64,000 nt of DNA, taken from contig NZ_CP070351.1 of NCBI RefSeq assembly GCF_016919385.1, positions 2,604,001 to 2,668,000 on the forward strand, given 5' to 3'. This document shows, piece after piece, positions 16,934 through 25,672 of this stretch. A model generated the notes under the pieces. It searched no databases. It saw only the letters and a list, made by a program, of their open reading frames with translations, and was not told where the DNA came from. The position numbers and the translations under genes are program-made. The DNA comes from Gordonia sp. PDNC005 (GTDB lineage: Bacteria > Actinomycetota > Actinomycetes > Mycobacteriales > Mycobacteriaceae). Position 1 is the stretch's first letter; each line of letters opens with the position of its first letter.

Positions 16934-17800
16934 ATGCGAGTCGCATTCCTGGGCCTCGGCAACATGGGCGGGCCCATGGCCGCGAACTTGATCGCCGCGG
17001 GGCACTCAGTTGTCGGATTCGATCTGTCGGAGGCCGCTCTCGCGCACGCGGCCGAGCACGGGGTCGAGCCCGTCGACTCGGCGCGGGCGGCCGTCGACGG
17101 TGCGGACGCGGTCATCACGATGCTGCCGAGCGGCACGATCGTCAAGGCCGTCTACAGCGACGTCCTTCCTGTCGCAGCTGCAGGCACGGTGTTCATCGAC
17201 TCATCGACGATCTCCGTCGAGGACGCACGCCACGTGAACGAGCAGGCACTCGCGGCGGGCATGCGCCAGGTGGACGCCCCGGTGTCGGGCGGCGTGAAGG
17301 GCGCCACCGCGGGCACGTTGGCGTTCATGGTCGGCGGAGACGACGTGTCGGTGGCTGCGGCCGAGCCGGTGCTCGAACCGATGGCCGGAAAGGTTGTGCC
17401 GTGCGGCGGTTCCGGCAATGGCCAGGCCGCCAAACTGTGCAACAACATGATTCTCGCCGTCCAGCAGATCGCCGTCGGTGAGGCGTTCGTGTTGGCGGAG
17501 AAACTGGGTTTGGCCGATCAAGCGCTGTACGACGTCGTGACGGGTGCAACGGGCAACTGCTGGGCGTTGCACACGAACTGTCCCGTCCCCGGCCCGGTGC
17601 CCACTGCGCCTTCGGAGAACGACTTCAAGCCCGGTTTCGCGACAGCCCTCATGAACAAGGATCTCGGGCTTGCGATGGACGCTGTCACAGCGACCGGATC
17701 GACGGCGCCGCTCGGCTCGCATGCGGCAGACCTGTACTCCGCATACGCCACCGAGCACGGACATCTCGACTTCAGTGCGATAATCGACACCTTGCGTTGA
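16934..17800 (+). CDS. mmsB: 3-hydroxyisobutyrate dehydrogenase
   Basis: The 288-residue NAD enzyme oxidises 3-hydroxyisobutyrate to methylmalonate semialdehyde, the substrate of MmsA. The Rossmann motif GLGNMGGPMAANL is at the N terminus, DAPVSGGVKGA is the substrate-binding loop, and GNGQAAKLCNN holds the catalytic Lys. ATG 16934 has GAGAGGG upstream and matches the usual family start. An in-frame ATG at 16901 overlaps the stop of the preceding gene (ATGA) and could give 11 more residues through coupled translation. Confidence 0.92.
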   Translation: MRVAFLGLGNMGGPMAANLIAAGHSVVGFDLSEAALAHAAEHGVEPVDSARAAVDGADAVITMLPSGTIVKAVYSDVLPVAAAGTVFIDSSTISVEDARHVNEQALAAGMRQVDAPVSGGVKGATAGTLAFMVGGDDVSVAAAEPVLEPMAGKVVPCGGSGNGQAAKLCNNMILAVQQIAVGEAFVLAEKLGLADQALYDVVTGATGNCWALHTNCPVPGPVPTAPSENDFKPGFATALMNKDLGLAMDAVTATGSTAPLGSHAADLYSAYATEHGHLDFSAIIDTLR

Positions 17801-17837
17801 CCGAGACTCGGTGAGCGATCAGACCCGAGGAGGACCT

Positions 17838-18332
17838 GTGCGGGACGACCGTGATCCGATCGCTCGGGCCCGACGAAACTGGGAGGACGCAGGCTGGGGC
17901 GGTGAGATCGCCGACGGCATGGAGGCGGTCACGTCCGTCATGCGTGCGCACCAGATCATGCTGGCGCGTGTCGAGCAGGAGCTGAAGCCGTTCGGCCTGA
18001 CGTTCGCCCGGTTCGAGCTTCTGCGTCTGCTTGCATTCACTCGGCACGGCGAACTGCCGATCTCGAAGGCGTCGGACCGCCTACAAGTGCACGTGTCCTC
18101 GACGACGAGTGCGATCGCGCGGCTCGTCGACGCGGGACTCGTCGAGCGCCGCCCCCACCCGACCGATGGCCGGACGACGCTCGTCGCGATCACCGACACC
18201 GGCCGCGATCGTGTGGAACTCGCCACTGCCGCGCTGAACACTGTGTTCGCCGACATAGGGATGCCCTCTGCGCAATCACGCGCCCTGGTGACTGCTATCC
18301 GCTCTCTTCGTGCAGCTCACGGCGATTTCTGA
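17838..18332 (+). CDS. MarR family transcriptional regulator
   Basis: The 164-residue winged-helix regulator has the recognition helix region RLQVHVSSTTSAIARLVDAGLVERR and the wing DGRTTLVAIT. GTG 17838 was chosen over GTG 17811 because a full GAGGAGG lies at 17827-17833. It is the last gene of the valine operon, so it probably senses a pathway CoA ester or acid and acts on the mmsA promoter region. Neither the ligand nor the target has been shown. Confidence 0.85.
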   Translation: MRDDRDPIARARRNWEDAGWGGEIADGMEAVTSVMRAHQIMLARVEQELKPFGLTFARFELLRLLAFTRHGELPISKASDRLQVHVSSTTSAIARLVDAGLVERRPHPTDGRTTLVAITDTGRDRVELATAALNTVFADIGMPSAQSRALVTAIRSLRAAHGDF

Positions 18333-18414
18333 CGAAGTCACCTCCAGCATGGCGATGAACCCACGGCGATTCTGACCGCTGCGAGACCTGACGTCCTTCG
18401 GTAGCGTCGGCAGT

Positions 18415-18432
18415 GTCGTCCAATCGGACGAC
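18415..18432. promoter_or_regulatory. Inverted repeat upstream of the CsbD gene
   Basis: A perfect 7-bp inverted repeat, GTCGTCC-N4-GGACGAC, lies 45 bases before the csbD-like start codon. It may be an operator or a leader hairpin. No clear stress-sigma promoter could be identified nearby. Confidence 0.35.
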
Positions 18433-18477
18433 CGCCCCGTGGAGGGGTTGAGCGCTCGATCGAAGGAGATTCACGTC

Positions 18478-18687
18478 ATGGGACTCGCAGACGACGCACA
18501 GAACAAGGCCGACGATCTGAAGGGCCGCGCCAAGGAGGCCACCGGCGCAGCGATCGGCGACGACGACCTCAAGAACGAGGGTCAAGCCGACCAGGGACTC
18601 GCGGCAGTACGCGAGAAGGCCACCGAAGTGGCCGACAAGGTGAAGGACGGCATCGACTCGGTGAAGGACAAGCTCACCGGGCACTGA
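18478..18687 (+). CDS. CsbD-like stress protein
   Basis: The 69-residue, highly charged protein is rich in Lys, Asp, Glu and Ala, with the family pattern ADDAQNKADDLKGRAKEATGA repeated loosely as KATEVADKVKDGIDSVKDKL. CsbD-family proteins are general-stress products of unknown mechanism, often helical and hydrophilic. The ATG has AAGGAG at 18463-18468. It is monocistronic, with a palindrome upstream and a strong terminator downstream. Confidence 0.85.
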   Translation: MGLADDAQNKADDLKGRAKEATGAAIGDDDLKNEGQADQGLAAVREKATEVADKVKDGIDSVKDKLTGH

Positions 18688-18699
18688 GCAGACGACACA

Positions 18700-18730
18700 G
18701 CGGGCGGCCGAATTCGATTCGGCCGCCCGC
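18700..18730. terminator. Shared bidirectional terminator
   Basis: A 13-bp perfect GC-rich stem (18700-18712 with 18718-18730) and five-base loop lies between the convergent csbD-like and sugE-like genes and can serve both. Confidence 0.75.
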
Positions 18731-18739
18731 TGTTCTATG

Positions 18740-19054
18740 TCAGGACGCGAGCTTCAGGCCCACGACTCCGCCGACGATCGCAATGATGCACATGATTCGG
18801 ACTATGCTGACGGCTTCGTCACCGGAGACCATCGCGTAGACGACGGTGACGGTGGCGCCGATGCCGACCCAGATCGCATAGGCGGTACCGATCGGCAGAT
18901 CGCGCATCGCGATCGCCAGTCCCGCCATACTGGCTACCAGTGCCACGGCGAAGACGACTGACGGATAGAGCCGGCTGAAGCCCTCCGACTTTCCGAGGGC
19001 GGTGGCCCACACTGCTTCAAGCAGCCCGGACACGACAAGAATGATCCACGACAT
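18740..19054 (-). CDS. sugE: Guanidinium exporter of the SMR family (SugE/Gdx)
   Basis: The 104-residue protein has four membrane helices. It begins MSWIILVVSGLLEAVWATAL, with the essential SMR Glu in helix 1, and has PIGTAYAIWVGIGA in helix 3, the pattern that separates Gdx/SugE guanidinium exporters from EmrE-type drug pumps. Gdx swaps guanidinium for protons and works as a dual-topology dimer. ATG 19054 matches the family start; an upstream in-frame codon at 19078 lies inside the riboswitch and is not used. A guanidine-III riboswitch directly upstream supports both the start and the substrate. Confidence 0.92.
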   Translation of the reverse strand: MSWIILVVSGLLEAVWATALGKSEGFSRLYPSVVFAVALVASMAGLAIAMRDLPIGTAYAIWVGIGATVTVVYAMVSGDEAVSIVRIMCIIAIVGGVVGLKLAS

Positions 19055-19075
19055 GACGAGCACCTTTCGAACAAA

Positions 19076-19115
19076 CACCGTCTTGTCGCAGGCCGGGTAC
19101 GGTGAGCTCGTCCGG
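19076..19115 (-). promoter_or_regulatory. Guanidine-III (ykkC-III) riboswitch
   Basis: Read on the minus strand, the leader contains CCGGACGAG, then CACCGTACCCGG, then GACAAGACGGTG, the conserved blocks of the ykkC-III class in the same order. CACCGT pairs with ACGGTG to form the stem, and the two CCGG words can form the pseudoknot. The motif ends 21 bases before the sugE ATG, close enough to control access to the ribosome site when guanidinium binds. The match to the actinobacterial sequences I know is strong. Confidence 0.9.
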
Positions 19116-19241
19116 GGGCCGAGATCCGGCCACTCCCCTGACCATACCCAGCCTCGACGTGCAGGCCAATGCCCTTTCTGGTGCGATCAGTCACCACCAG
19201 GAACCATTGCCGCCGAATACCGATCGTCCTACGGTCAGAAC

Positions 19242-19610
19242 ATGAACGCACCGACTGACTTCATCCGTGATCCGCGCCTGTACCAACTCGCGGCGGTCGG
19301 CCAAGCCGCCGACGCAGCCGCCTGCATCGGTCCGATTCCCTACATCACCCGGTGCCTCGACACCGTCGAGTACCCGCAGACCAATCGCTGGATCTTTCCT
19401 GTGGTGAAGGGTGCGTCCGCGATCGGTCTTGCATCCGTCACGCGATCACCGGCGCTGGCGCGTCTGACTGCGATCATGCTGACGATCTACTTCATGCTCG
19501 CCGTCGGCTCCCATGTCCGCGTCCGCGACTTCGGACTCAACGCCGCAGCGTCGACGTCGTTCCTGCTCTTCTACGGTGCACTCGCCGCGACGGGACCGGC
19601 CGGGAACTAG
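19242..19610 (+). CDS. DoxX-like small membrane protein
   Basis: The 122-residue protein has about four membrane helices and the general layout of the DoxX-like family (WIFPVVKGASAIGL, helix pair, RVRDFG, helix). Family members are linked to quinone or redox-related membrane functions, but no role can be assigned here. Its stop codon overlaps the stop codon of the convergent response-regulator gene in a CTAG. Confidence 0.7.
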   Translation: MNAPTDFIRDPRLYQLAAVGQAADAAACIGPIPYITRCLDTVEYPQTNRWIFPVVKGASAIGLASVTRSPALARLTAIMLTIYFMLAVGSHVRVRDFGLNAAASTSFLLFYGALAATGPAGN

Positions 19611-20257
19611 ACCACACCGGCCGCAGCGGCTATCACCGCCGCTTGGACGCGCGACGGCGCATCCAGCTTCGTCAGAACTCGCGAGACGTGCGTCTTCACC
19701 GTCGACTCCCCGATCCCCAGGCTCCGCGCGATCTGCGCATTCGACAGCCCTGCGCCCACACCACCGAGCACGTCGCGTTCACGGTCGGTCAATGCCGAGA
19801 GGTCGGGAACCGCGGGTGCGGGCCGGGTGCGCATGGCGTCGACGACTGCCCTGGTGACACCCGCGTCGAGGACGGCGTCCCCCTCGGCCACCCGCAGCGT
19901 CCCGTCGACGAGTTCTGCTCCGGAAGCCGTTTTCAGCAGGAAGCCCGACGCACCTGCAGACAGGGCGCCGACGACGTACTCATCGAGGCCGAACGTCGTG
20001 AGCACCAGCACCCGCGCATCGGTCGCGGCAGTGACTGCGGCCGTGGCCGCCAGACCGTCGACGCCGGGCATCCGGACGTCCATCAGGATCACGTCGGGTT
20101 TCAGCTCGGCGGACAGGCGGATCGCGGCGGCGCCGTCGGCCGCCTCGCCGATCACGGTGATCCTCCCCGAGGCCTCGAGCACCATGCGGAGTCCTTCACG
20201 CACGGCCGCGTGATCGTCGGCGAGCACCACCCGGACTCGGCTCGTCGCGCTGCTCAT
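19607..20257 (-). CDS. NarL/FixJ-type response regulator
   Basis: The 216-residue protein has a receiver domain (acidic pair LADDH, phospho-acceptor Asp in ILMDVRMPG, conserved Thr and Lys in LTTF and LLKT). A C-terminal LuxR helix-turn-helix follows (LTDRERDVLGGVGAGLSNAQIA, STVKTHVSRVLTKL). ATG 20257 overlaps the TGA of the histidine kinase (ATGA), so the pair is translationally coupled. It is probably activated by the kinase encoded just upstream. The divergent membrane protein at 21453-22019 is a plausible target. Confidence 0.9.
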   Translation of the reverse strand: MSSATSRVRVVLADDHAAVREGLRMVLEASGRITVIGEAADGAAAIRLSAELKPDVILMDVRMPGVDGLAATAAVTAATDARVLVLTTFGLDEYVVGALSAGASGFLLKTASGAELVDGTLRVAEGDAVLDAGVTRAVVDAMRTRPAPAVPDLSALTDRERDVLGGVGAGLSNAQIARSLGIGESTVKTHVSRVLTKLDAPSRVQAAVIAAAAGVV

Positions 20258-21369
20258 CGGGGAAGCTCCGCGGTCACGATCCACTCCTGTCCCACCTTCC
20301 CGGCGTCGAGGCGCCCGCCGATGCTCTCCGCCCTGATCTGCATGTTAGGCAGCCCCCGTCCCTTCGTCGACAGTTCTGCCCGTGCCCACCCGTTCCGTAC
20401 CGTCAGGTGCACGACGTCGGCAGTGCCGGCCAGATCAACGGTCACCGGATGTCCGGGTGCGTGTTTGGTTGCGTTTGCGAGCGCCTCACCGACGATCCGA
20501 GTGACAACGGCTTCCAGTCGACGGGCCATCCCGGTCACGTCGCCGTTCACGGTGACTGTCGAACCGACAGCGTCGGCGGCGTTGATCAGCGGATCGAGCG
20601 ACGACCATCCGGCAGTCGTGATGTCGTCCCCGTCCGTGGCCAGGAGGTCGATCATCGCCCGCAGCTCCCGCAATGCCGCGAGTGAGTTCCCGCGGATCGA
20701 TTCGACGACGGATCCGGGATCGTCGGCGTCGCGCGCCGCTTCGGACAGGATCGCGATCGCGGACACGTGCCCGGCAACCGTGTCGTGAAGTTCCCGAGAC
20801 AGCCTCCGACGTTCGTCTGCGAGTGCTGCCGACCGCTCGGCCTGCGCCTGCGCGACCGCAGCCGACTTCTCCGCGTCGGCTGCCCGCCGGGTCGCGACAA
20901 CCGACAGACCGTAGCCGATCGGGGACAGCAGGAGAGCAACGCCGATCAGCCCGGTCAGCACACCGGCTCGTGCGCCCCCAGCGATCACTCCGGCGACCGC
21001 CCCGGCGACGGTGGCGACGACACCGAGCACGATCACAACACGTCGGAGGCGATCCGACCCGCGGACCACACCGATGTACATCACGTCCGACAGTGCGATC
21101 CACAACGGAAGAGACGGCCCCGCATACGCGTCGAACGCCAGCAGAAGACCCATGACACCAAGAGCGAGTGCGGGTCTGCGCTGGGCGGACAGTTGGACGA
21201 CGAACGCCGCCGAGAGCACGCCGAGCTTGCCGTACCAGGGATATCGGTCGACGTCGGTGAAGAACACGAACGATCCGGCCGCCCACATGAGCAGACCGAC
21301 GGCAAGGGTGCCGACGGCCATCAGGTTCGCCCCGGTCAGCAGTCTGTCTCGGCGGAATCGGATCGTCAT
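20254..21369 (-). CDS. Sensor histidine kinase (HisKA_3 / NarX-DesK type)
   Basis: The 371-residue kinase has an N-terminal membrane domain of about five helices (residues 12-165) without a large external loop, which suggests sensing within or at the membrane. A short coiled region and the dimerisation/phosphoacceptor motif RRLSRELHDTVAGHVSAI follow, then an HATPase_c domain with the N box (EALANATKHA) and a G box (KGRGLPNM). ATG 21369 is preferred over the TTG three codons upstream. It forms a coupled operon with the response regulator. Confidence 0.88.
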   Translation of the reverse strand: MTIRFRRDRLLTGANLMAVGTLAVGLLMWAAGSFVFFTDVDRYPWYGKLGVLSAAFVVQLSAQRRPALALGVMGLLLAFDAYAGPSLPLWIALSDVMYIGVVRGSDRLRRVVIVLGVVATVAGAVAGVIAGGARAGVLTGLIGVALLLSPIGYGLSVVATRRAADAEKSAAVAQAQAERSAALADERRRLSRELHDTVAGHVSAIAILSEAARDADDPGSVVESIRGNSLAALRELRAMIDLLATDGDDITTAGWSSLDPLINAADAVGSTVTVNGDVTGMARRLEAVVTRIVGEALANATKHAPGHPVTVDLAGTADVVHLTVRNGWARAELSTKGRGLPNMQIRAESIGGRLDAGKVGQEWIVTAELPR

Positions 21370-21452
21370 CGTCTCCAACTACAGCACACCCGGCACTTCG
21401 GAGAGTCCCCCGAAAGTACGACCCCTGCGACGACGATCGGAGGATGTGCCAC

Positions 21453-22019
21453 ATGGTGTGCGCAGGGCACGGTGAATCCATGAACCCCGTTTTGATCACC
21501 ATCGGCGCCTGCGAGGTCGGCTTCTGGGCGTTTGTCGCCGGAGGACTGGCCCTTCGCTATCTGGCTCGACTCACACGTGCGTCGACGATCGTCCTCGCCT
21601 GTGTTCCGCTGATCGACCTCGTTCTGCTGGTGGCGGTGACCGTCGACCTCGCTAGGGGCGGCGAAGTCGAGTTCGCACATCGACTCGCACCTATCTACCT
21701 CGGCGGCACCCTGATGTTCGGGCACCGGATGATCGCGTGGGCCGATGTGCGTTTTGCGCACCGCTTCGCCGACGGGCCCGCGCCGGTGCCGATCCCGTCG
21801 ACCGGTCCGGTGCGGGCCCGTCATGAGTGGTCCGACTTCGGGCGATGGCTGGGCGCCGTCGCCATCGCCGCAGTGATCACCGCAGCCCTCGGTTACACCG
21901 TTGCCGATTCCACTCAGCGGGAGGCCTTGTTCGGGAGCTTCGGAATGCTCGGCACGATCACCGTCATCTGGCTGCTCACCGGCCCCGTCTGGTACTCGTT
22001 CAAAGATCAGGCAGCGTAA
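21453..22019 (+). CDS. Membrane protein divergent from a two-component system
   Basis: The 188-residue protein has about five hydrophobic segments: an N-terminal pair (about 11-35 and 45-63), one around 75-95, and two near the C terminus (about 132-150 and 162-182). A loop rich in Pro and Arg lies between them. No family is recognised. ATG 21453 has CGGAGG nine bases upstream; ATG codons at 21444 and 21480 are alternatives. The arrangement, divergent from a kinase-regulator pair, suggests it is the regulated gene. Its 3' end overlaps the dioxygenase gene by 13 bases. Confidence 0.65.
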   Translation: MVCAGHGESMNPVLITIGACEVGFWAFVAGGLALRYLARLTRASTIVLACVPLIDLVLLVAVTVDLARGGEVEFAHRLAPIYLGGTLMFGHRMIAWADVRFAHRFADGPAPVPIPSTGPVRARHEWSDFGRWLGAVAIAAVITAALGYTVADSTQREALFGSFGMLGTITVIWLLTGPVWYSFKDQAA

Positions 22020-22990
22020 ACGCCAAGCCGCCGAGGCTCGTCGATGCTCGAGTAGTGCGACGCGTCGCCGGAGATGATTCGGCTCGACTCCCCGTCGACG
22101 CTCACCGGAACATCACCGGCGAGTGTGATGCGGTGCAGCCTGCGCTCCTGCTGGCCGAAGTCGGCGATGCCGTAGTGCTGCGTCGCCCGGTTGTCCCAGA
22201 TGGCGACGTCGCCGAGGCTCCAGTTCCACCGGAAGGTGTTCTCGAGGCGGGTGATTCGATTCTGGAACACCTGGTAGAGCGCTGCGAACTCACCGGGCTT
22301 CAGCTCGTGGAACTCTTTGACGAAATGCCCGAGCAGCAGGCTCCGCTCACCGGTCTCCGGGTGGACGCGGACCACAGGGTGCAGGGTCTGGTATTCGGAA
22401 CTCGTGAACTCCTTGTAGTGCTCGGTCCGGCGCGCGGTCTCCTGGTCGCCGCCACCGTGCTCCGACGTTACGTAGTCGTAGAGGTTGGAGTGCTTCGCCC
22501 ACAGGGTGTCCGCGAACGCACGCAACGACGCAGGCAGCTGGTCGTAGGCGGCGACCGTGGACGCCCAGGTGGTGGCCCCTCCCCACGCGGGAAGCGTGAC
22601 AGCTCGCAGGATCGACGCCTTCGGGATCCGGTCGACGAACGACACGTCGGTGTGCCAGCTGTTGGCGGCGCCTTCGATCGTCAGGAGCTGGCTGCCCCGA
22701 GAGGTGACGGTGGGGTGCGGCAGTGTCGGCTCTCCGAGGCGTTGTGCGAACGCGTACTGCCCGTCGTCGTCGAGGTGTTCTTGCCCGCTGAACACGACCA
22801 CCTTGTTGACGGCGAGCGCGAGTCGAATCGCCTCCGCCTGATCGTCACTGATCTCGCCGCCCAGACGCACCCCGCTGATTCGGGCGCCGATGTACTCTCC
22901 GAGCTTGTCCACCGTGATCCCGGCGTCGGCATAAATGCCTTCTGCCGCAGCAGCGCGCTCGGTGTGATTCTCAATTGAAGTGATTGTCAT
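22007..22990 (-). CDS. TauD/AtsK-type Fe(II)/2-oxoglutarate dioxygenase
   Basis: The 327-residue enzyme has the full TauD/TfdA facial triad: His 113 and Asp 115 in SWHTDVSF, His 272 in TQHYGIADF, and Arg 287 for 2-oxoglutarate, 15 residues later as in TauD. Substrates of the family include taurine, 2,4-D and, for AtsK, alkyl sulfate esters, which are cleaved oxidatively to aldehyde and sulfate. The neighbouring arylsulfatase and importer favour a sulfate ester or sulfonate here; this is inference. ATG 22990 has AAAGGA upstream and starts an ordinary N terminus; the frame upstream of it is an unsupported extension. Confidence 0.87.
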   Translation of the reverse strand: MTITSIENHTERAAAAEGIYADAGITVDKLGEYIGARISGVRLGGEISDDQAEAIRLALAVNKVVVFSGQEHLDDDGQYAFAQRLGEPTLPHPTVTSRGSQLLTIEGAANSWHTDVSFVDRIPKASILRAVTLPAWGGATTWASTVAAYDQLPASLRAFADTLWAKHSNLYDYVTSEHGGGDQETARRTEHYKEFTSSEYQTLHPVVRVHPETGERSLLLGHFVKEFHELKPGEFAALYQVFQNRITRLENTFRWNWSLGDVAIWDNRATQHYGIADFGQQERRLHRITLAGDVPVSVDGESSRIISGDASHYSSIDEPRRLGVYAA

Positions 22991-23125
22991 GGCTGAATTC
23001 CTTTCACCGTTGAAGGCGAGGACAAATGTGGGGGAATTGATGATCGACGCGAATGCGTGACACTCATGAAATCGGACTCGGGCCGTGAACACCACACATC
23101 GAATCATCGTGATTGCAAGTGGGTG

Positions 23126-25477
23126 TCAATCGGCGACATCGGCCGCCTGTTGATCGATGCTGCGCCGAATCGGTTCCGGTACGCGGACCTGCCCCGGCCG
23201 GTAGGTGACGGCGACGAGCGACTCCGGAGCTCGGAACACACCGCGTCGTGCGCGCAGGTCGGTGTCGACAGCGCCTCGCGCGTCGAGTCCCACGGAGATG
23301 CCGGTCCACGGCGCCATCCCCACCAGCTGCACCACTCGTTCGAGTTCAGCGACCCGCGATTCGACGCCGGCGGCGGTCACGTCCACCGTGAAATCCCACC
23401 GGACGTCGTCGGATGCCCGAGCCCGCAGTGTCACGGCCTCCGGCCGCTCCGGCAGAGGTCCGGACACCCGGTGGAGCCGTCCGTAGGCGTTGTAGACGAA
23501 GCTCAGCACTCCGTTCTCGACGACGAGCAGGTAGCCGCCCTGGACGTCTCCGTGTGCAACGAGGACGCCCTCGTCCGACGGCGTCCAATCGCGGAGTTCC
23601 ACGGTGACCTCGAAGTCGCGGTAGGCGACCAGTCTGCTGGACCGGTACCGCTCGAGCGTCGGTGTGCCGCGGAGGAGCCGGACGTCCGATGCGAACCGCT
23701 CGGCTTCGGCCGGGCGGCGTCTCACCTGGTCACTGACCGTGTCGAACAGGGGGAACACCGTGTTGCGCCACGCGGCCTCGTCCCATGCGGCGGCCAGCTC
23801 GGCGACGACGTCCGGGTGATCGGCGGCGACGTCGACGGTCTCGGCGGGGTCGGAGCGCACGTCGTACAGCTCCCATCGAGGACGGTCGACGTCGGCCGGA
23901 TCACCGGCGTGCAGTGACAACAGCTTCCATCCATCGCGGTAGAAGCCCCGGTGGCCGCCGAACTCCGCGTACTGCTCAGTCCTCGGCGACGCCGTGTCGG
24001 GTTCACGCAGGAACTCGGCGATGCTCACGCCGTCCCGCTCGATCACGTCGACTCCGTGTCTAGTCCGTGGTGTGCCGACTCCGGCGAGGTCGAGCAGGGT
24101 CGGCGCGAGGTCGGTGACGTAGGCGAACTGCCGCCGTACCCCGTTGTCGTCGGCCGCTCTCGCGAGACCGCCCGGCCAGGACAGGACGAACGGAACCCGG
24201 ACGCCGCCGGCGAACGTCTGCCCCTTGTAGAACCGGAACGGGGTGTTGGAGGCCTGGCCCCAGCCCCGCGGATAGTGGACTCCGAGTTCAGGTGAACCGA
24301 TGAGAGACTCGTCGTGGGGCACGTCGCGCTCCCAGTCCGGTGGCACCGGCCCATGGACGAACTGGCTGAAGTACGAACGAGTGCCCTCCGCTCCGCCCTC
24401 GGCCGTGCCGCCGTTGTCGGAGGTGAAGACGATGATCGTGTCGTCGAGTTCGCCGAGGTCGTCGAGAAGGTCGACGATCCGCCCGACGCTCTGATCAACA
24501 CTGTCGACCAGAGCCGCGTACACCTCCTGGTAGCGCTGGTAGCGGTTCTTCTCCTCGTCCGACAGGTCGTCCCACGGCGGCGCGTCGTATCCGGGTTCGG
24601 TGTTTCGCTCCCGGATCGGGGTGCCGGGTTCGAAGAGCCCGTCGCCAACCTGTTTCGCGAAGCGTCTGCGCCTCACCTCGTCCCACCCCTGGGCGTATCG
24701 GCCACGATGTCGGTCGAGGTCGGCGGCCTTCACCTGGTGGGGACCGTGCATCGCGATGTGTGCGAAGTACAGGAAGAACGGCTTGTCCGCGTCGTGGGCC
24801 CGCAACGCTTTGACCTGCCCGATCGCTCGGTCAGTGAGGTCGTCGGTGACGTAGTAGCCCTCCGGGTACTCGTCGACGTCCACCACCGAGTTGTCGGCGA
24901 TCAGCTGATTCGGATGGAAGAACGAGTTGAGTCCTTCGAGCGAACCGTAGTAGCTGTCGAAACCACGCTGCAGGGGCCACGACTTCCTGGATCGTCCCGG
25001 ACTCATGTCGGCGTCCCTGACGAGGTGCCATTTGCCGACGGCGAACGTCGCGTACCCCGACTCGCGGAGGATCTCCGGCAGCGTCAAGACGTCGTCGGCC
25101 AGCTCCAGGCGCAGCCCCGGGAACCCTGGGTCGGAGTTGGCGACGCTGCCGTACCCCGCGCGGTGCGGATTGACGCCGGTCAGCAACGCCGCTCGGGCGG
25201 GCGAGCAGACCGGAGTCGTGTGGTAGTTGCTCAGCCGATACCCGGTGTCCGCGATCCGGTCGATGTTGGGTGTCGGGATCTCGGCGCCGAAGGGACCGAT
25301 GTCGGAGTAGCCGAGATCGTCGATGAGCACCACGACGATGTTGGGCCGCCGACCGCCTTCCGTTTCGGCCGGCCACCACGGCGTCGACGCAGATGTGGTT
25401 CGTCCCACCGTCCCCCCGAAGTCGTCGTATCCGCGGGCGTAGTCGGGAATTCCACTCGTCACTTCGTGGCCTTTCAT
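23126..25477 (-). CDS. Arylsulfatase (type I, Cys-type)
   Basis: The product is 783 residues. It has no signal peptide, like cytosolic Pseudomonas-type arylsulfatases. The active-site signature CSPARAALLTG starts at Cys 91, the residue that a formylglycine-generating enzyme must convert; no such enzyme is encoded in this window. IDDLGYSDIG supplies the metal-binding aspartates, GKWHL the catalytic Lys/His, and FTSDNGG the second metal site. A C-terminal beta domain of about 200 residues (from about 580) extends the usual core. ATG 25477 has little ribosome site; GTG 25462 has AAAGG eight bases upstream and is a good alternative. It releases sulfate from sulfate esters, fitting the adjacent dioxygenase and divergent importer. 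Confidence 0.9.
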   Translation of the reverse strand: MKGHEVTSGIPDYARGYDDFGGTVGRTTSASTPWWPAETEGGRRPNIVVVLIDDLGYSDIGPFGAEIPTPNIDRIADTGYRLSNYHTTPVCSPARAALLTGVNPHRAGYGSVANSDPGFPGLRLELADDVLTLPEILRESGYATFAVGKWHLVRDADMSPGRSRKSWPLQRGFDSYYGSLEGLNSFFHPNQLIADNSVVDVDEYPEGYYVTDDLTDRAIGQVKALRAHDADKPFFLYFAHIAMHGPHQVKAADLDRHRGRYAQGWDEVRRRRFAKQVGDGLFEPGTPIRERNTEPGYDAPPWDDLSDEEKNRYQRYQEVYAALVDSVDQSVGRIVDLLDDLGELDDTIIVFTSDNGGTAEGGAEGTRSYFSQFVHGPVPPDWERDVPHDESLIGSPELGVHYPRGWGQASNTPFRFYKGQTFAGGVRVPFVLSWPGGLARAADDNGVRRQFAYVTDLAPTLLDLAGVGTPRTRHGVDVIERDGVSIAEFLREPDTASPRTEQYAEFGGHRGFYRDGWKLLSLHAGDPADVDRPRWELYDVRSDPAETVDVAADHPDVVAELAAAWDEAAWRNTVFPLFDTVSDQVRRRPAEAERFASDVRLLRGTPTLERYRSSRLVAYRDFEVTVELRDWTPSDEGVLVAHGDVQGGYLLVVENGVLSFVYNAYGRLHRVSGPLPERPEAVTLRARASDDVRWDFTVDVTAAGVESRVAELERVVQLVGMAPWTGISVGLDARGAVDTDLRARRGVFRAPESLVAVTYRPGQVRVPEPIRRSIDQQAADVAD

Positions 25478-25672
25478 GCAGTGTCCGAACGTGTCGTCGG
25501 CGCCGCAGGCACCGATTCGAGCACCATTCCCGATATTCCAGCGCACCGTCAAAACTTTGAATCGGCGTGATTGGAAGTGCTCCTTTCGGCGATGCTCTGC
25601 TGAATCATTCATTGCCAACCGCATCCTCCGACAGCGGTGCGAGAAGAATTCAACGAGAAAGCAGACCCCGAC

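Noticed and set aside
21395..21417. Imperfect inverted repeat (ACTTCGG and CCGAAAGT) between the kinase gene and the divergent membrane-protein gene
   Set aside because: One arm has an extra base and the symmetry is weak, so it was not listed as an operator.
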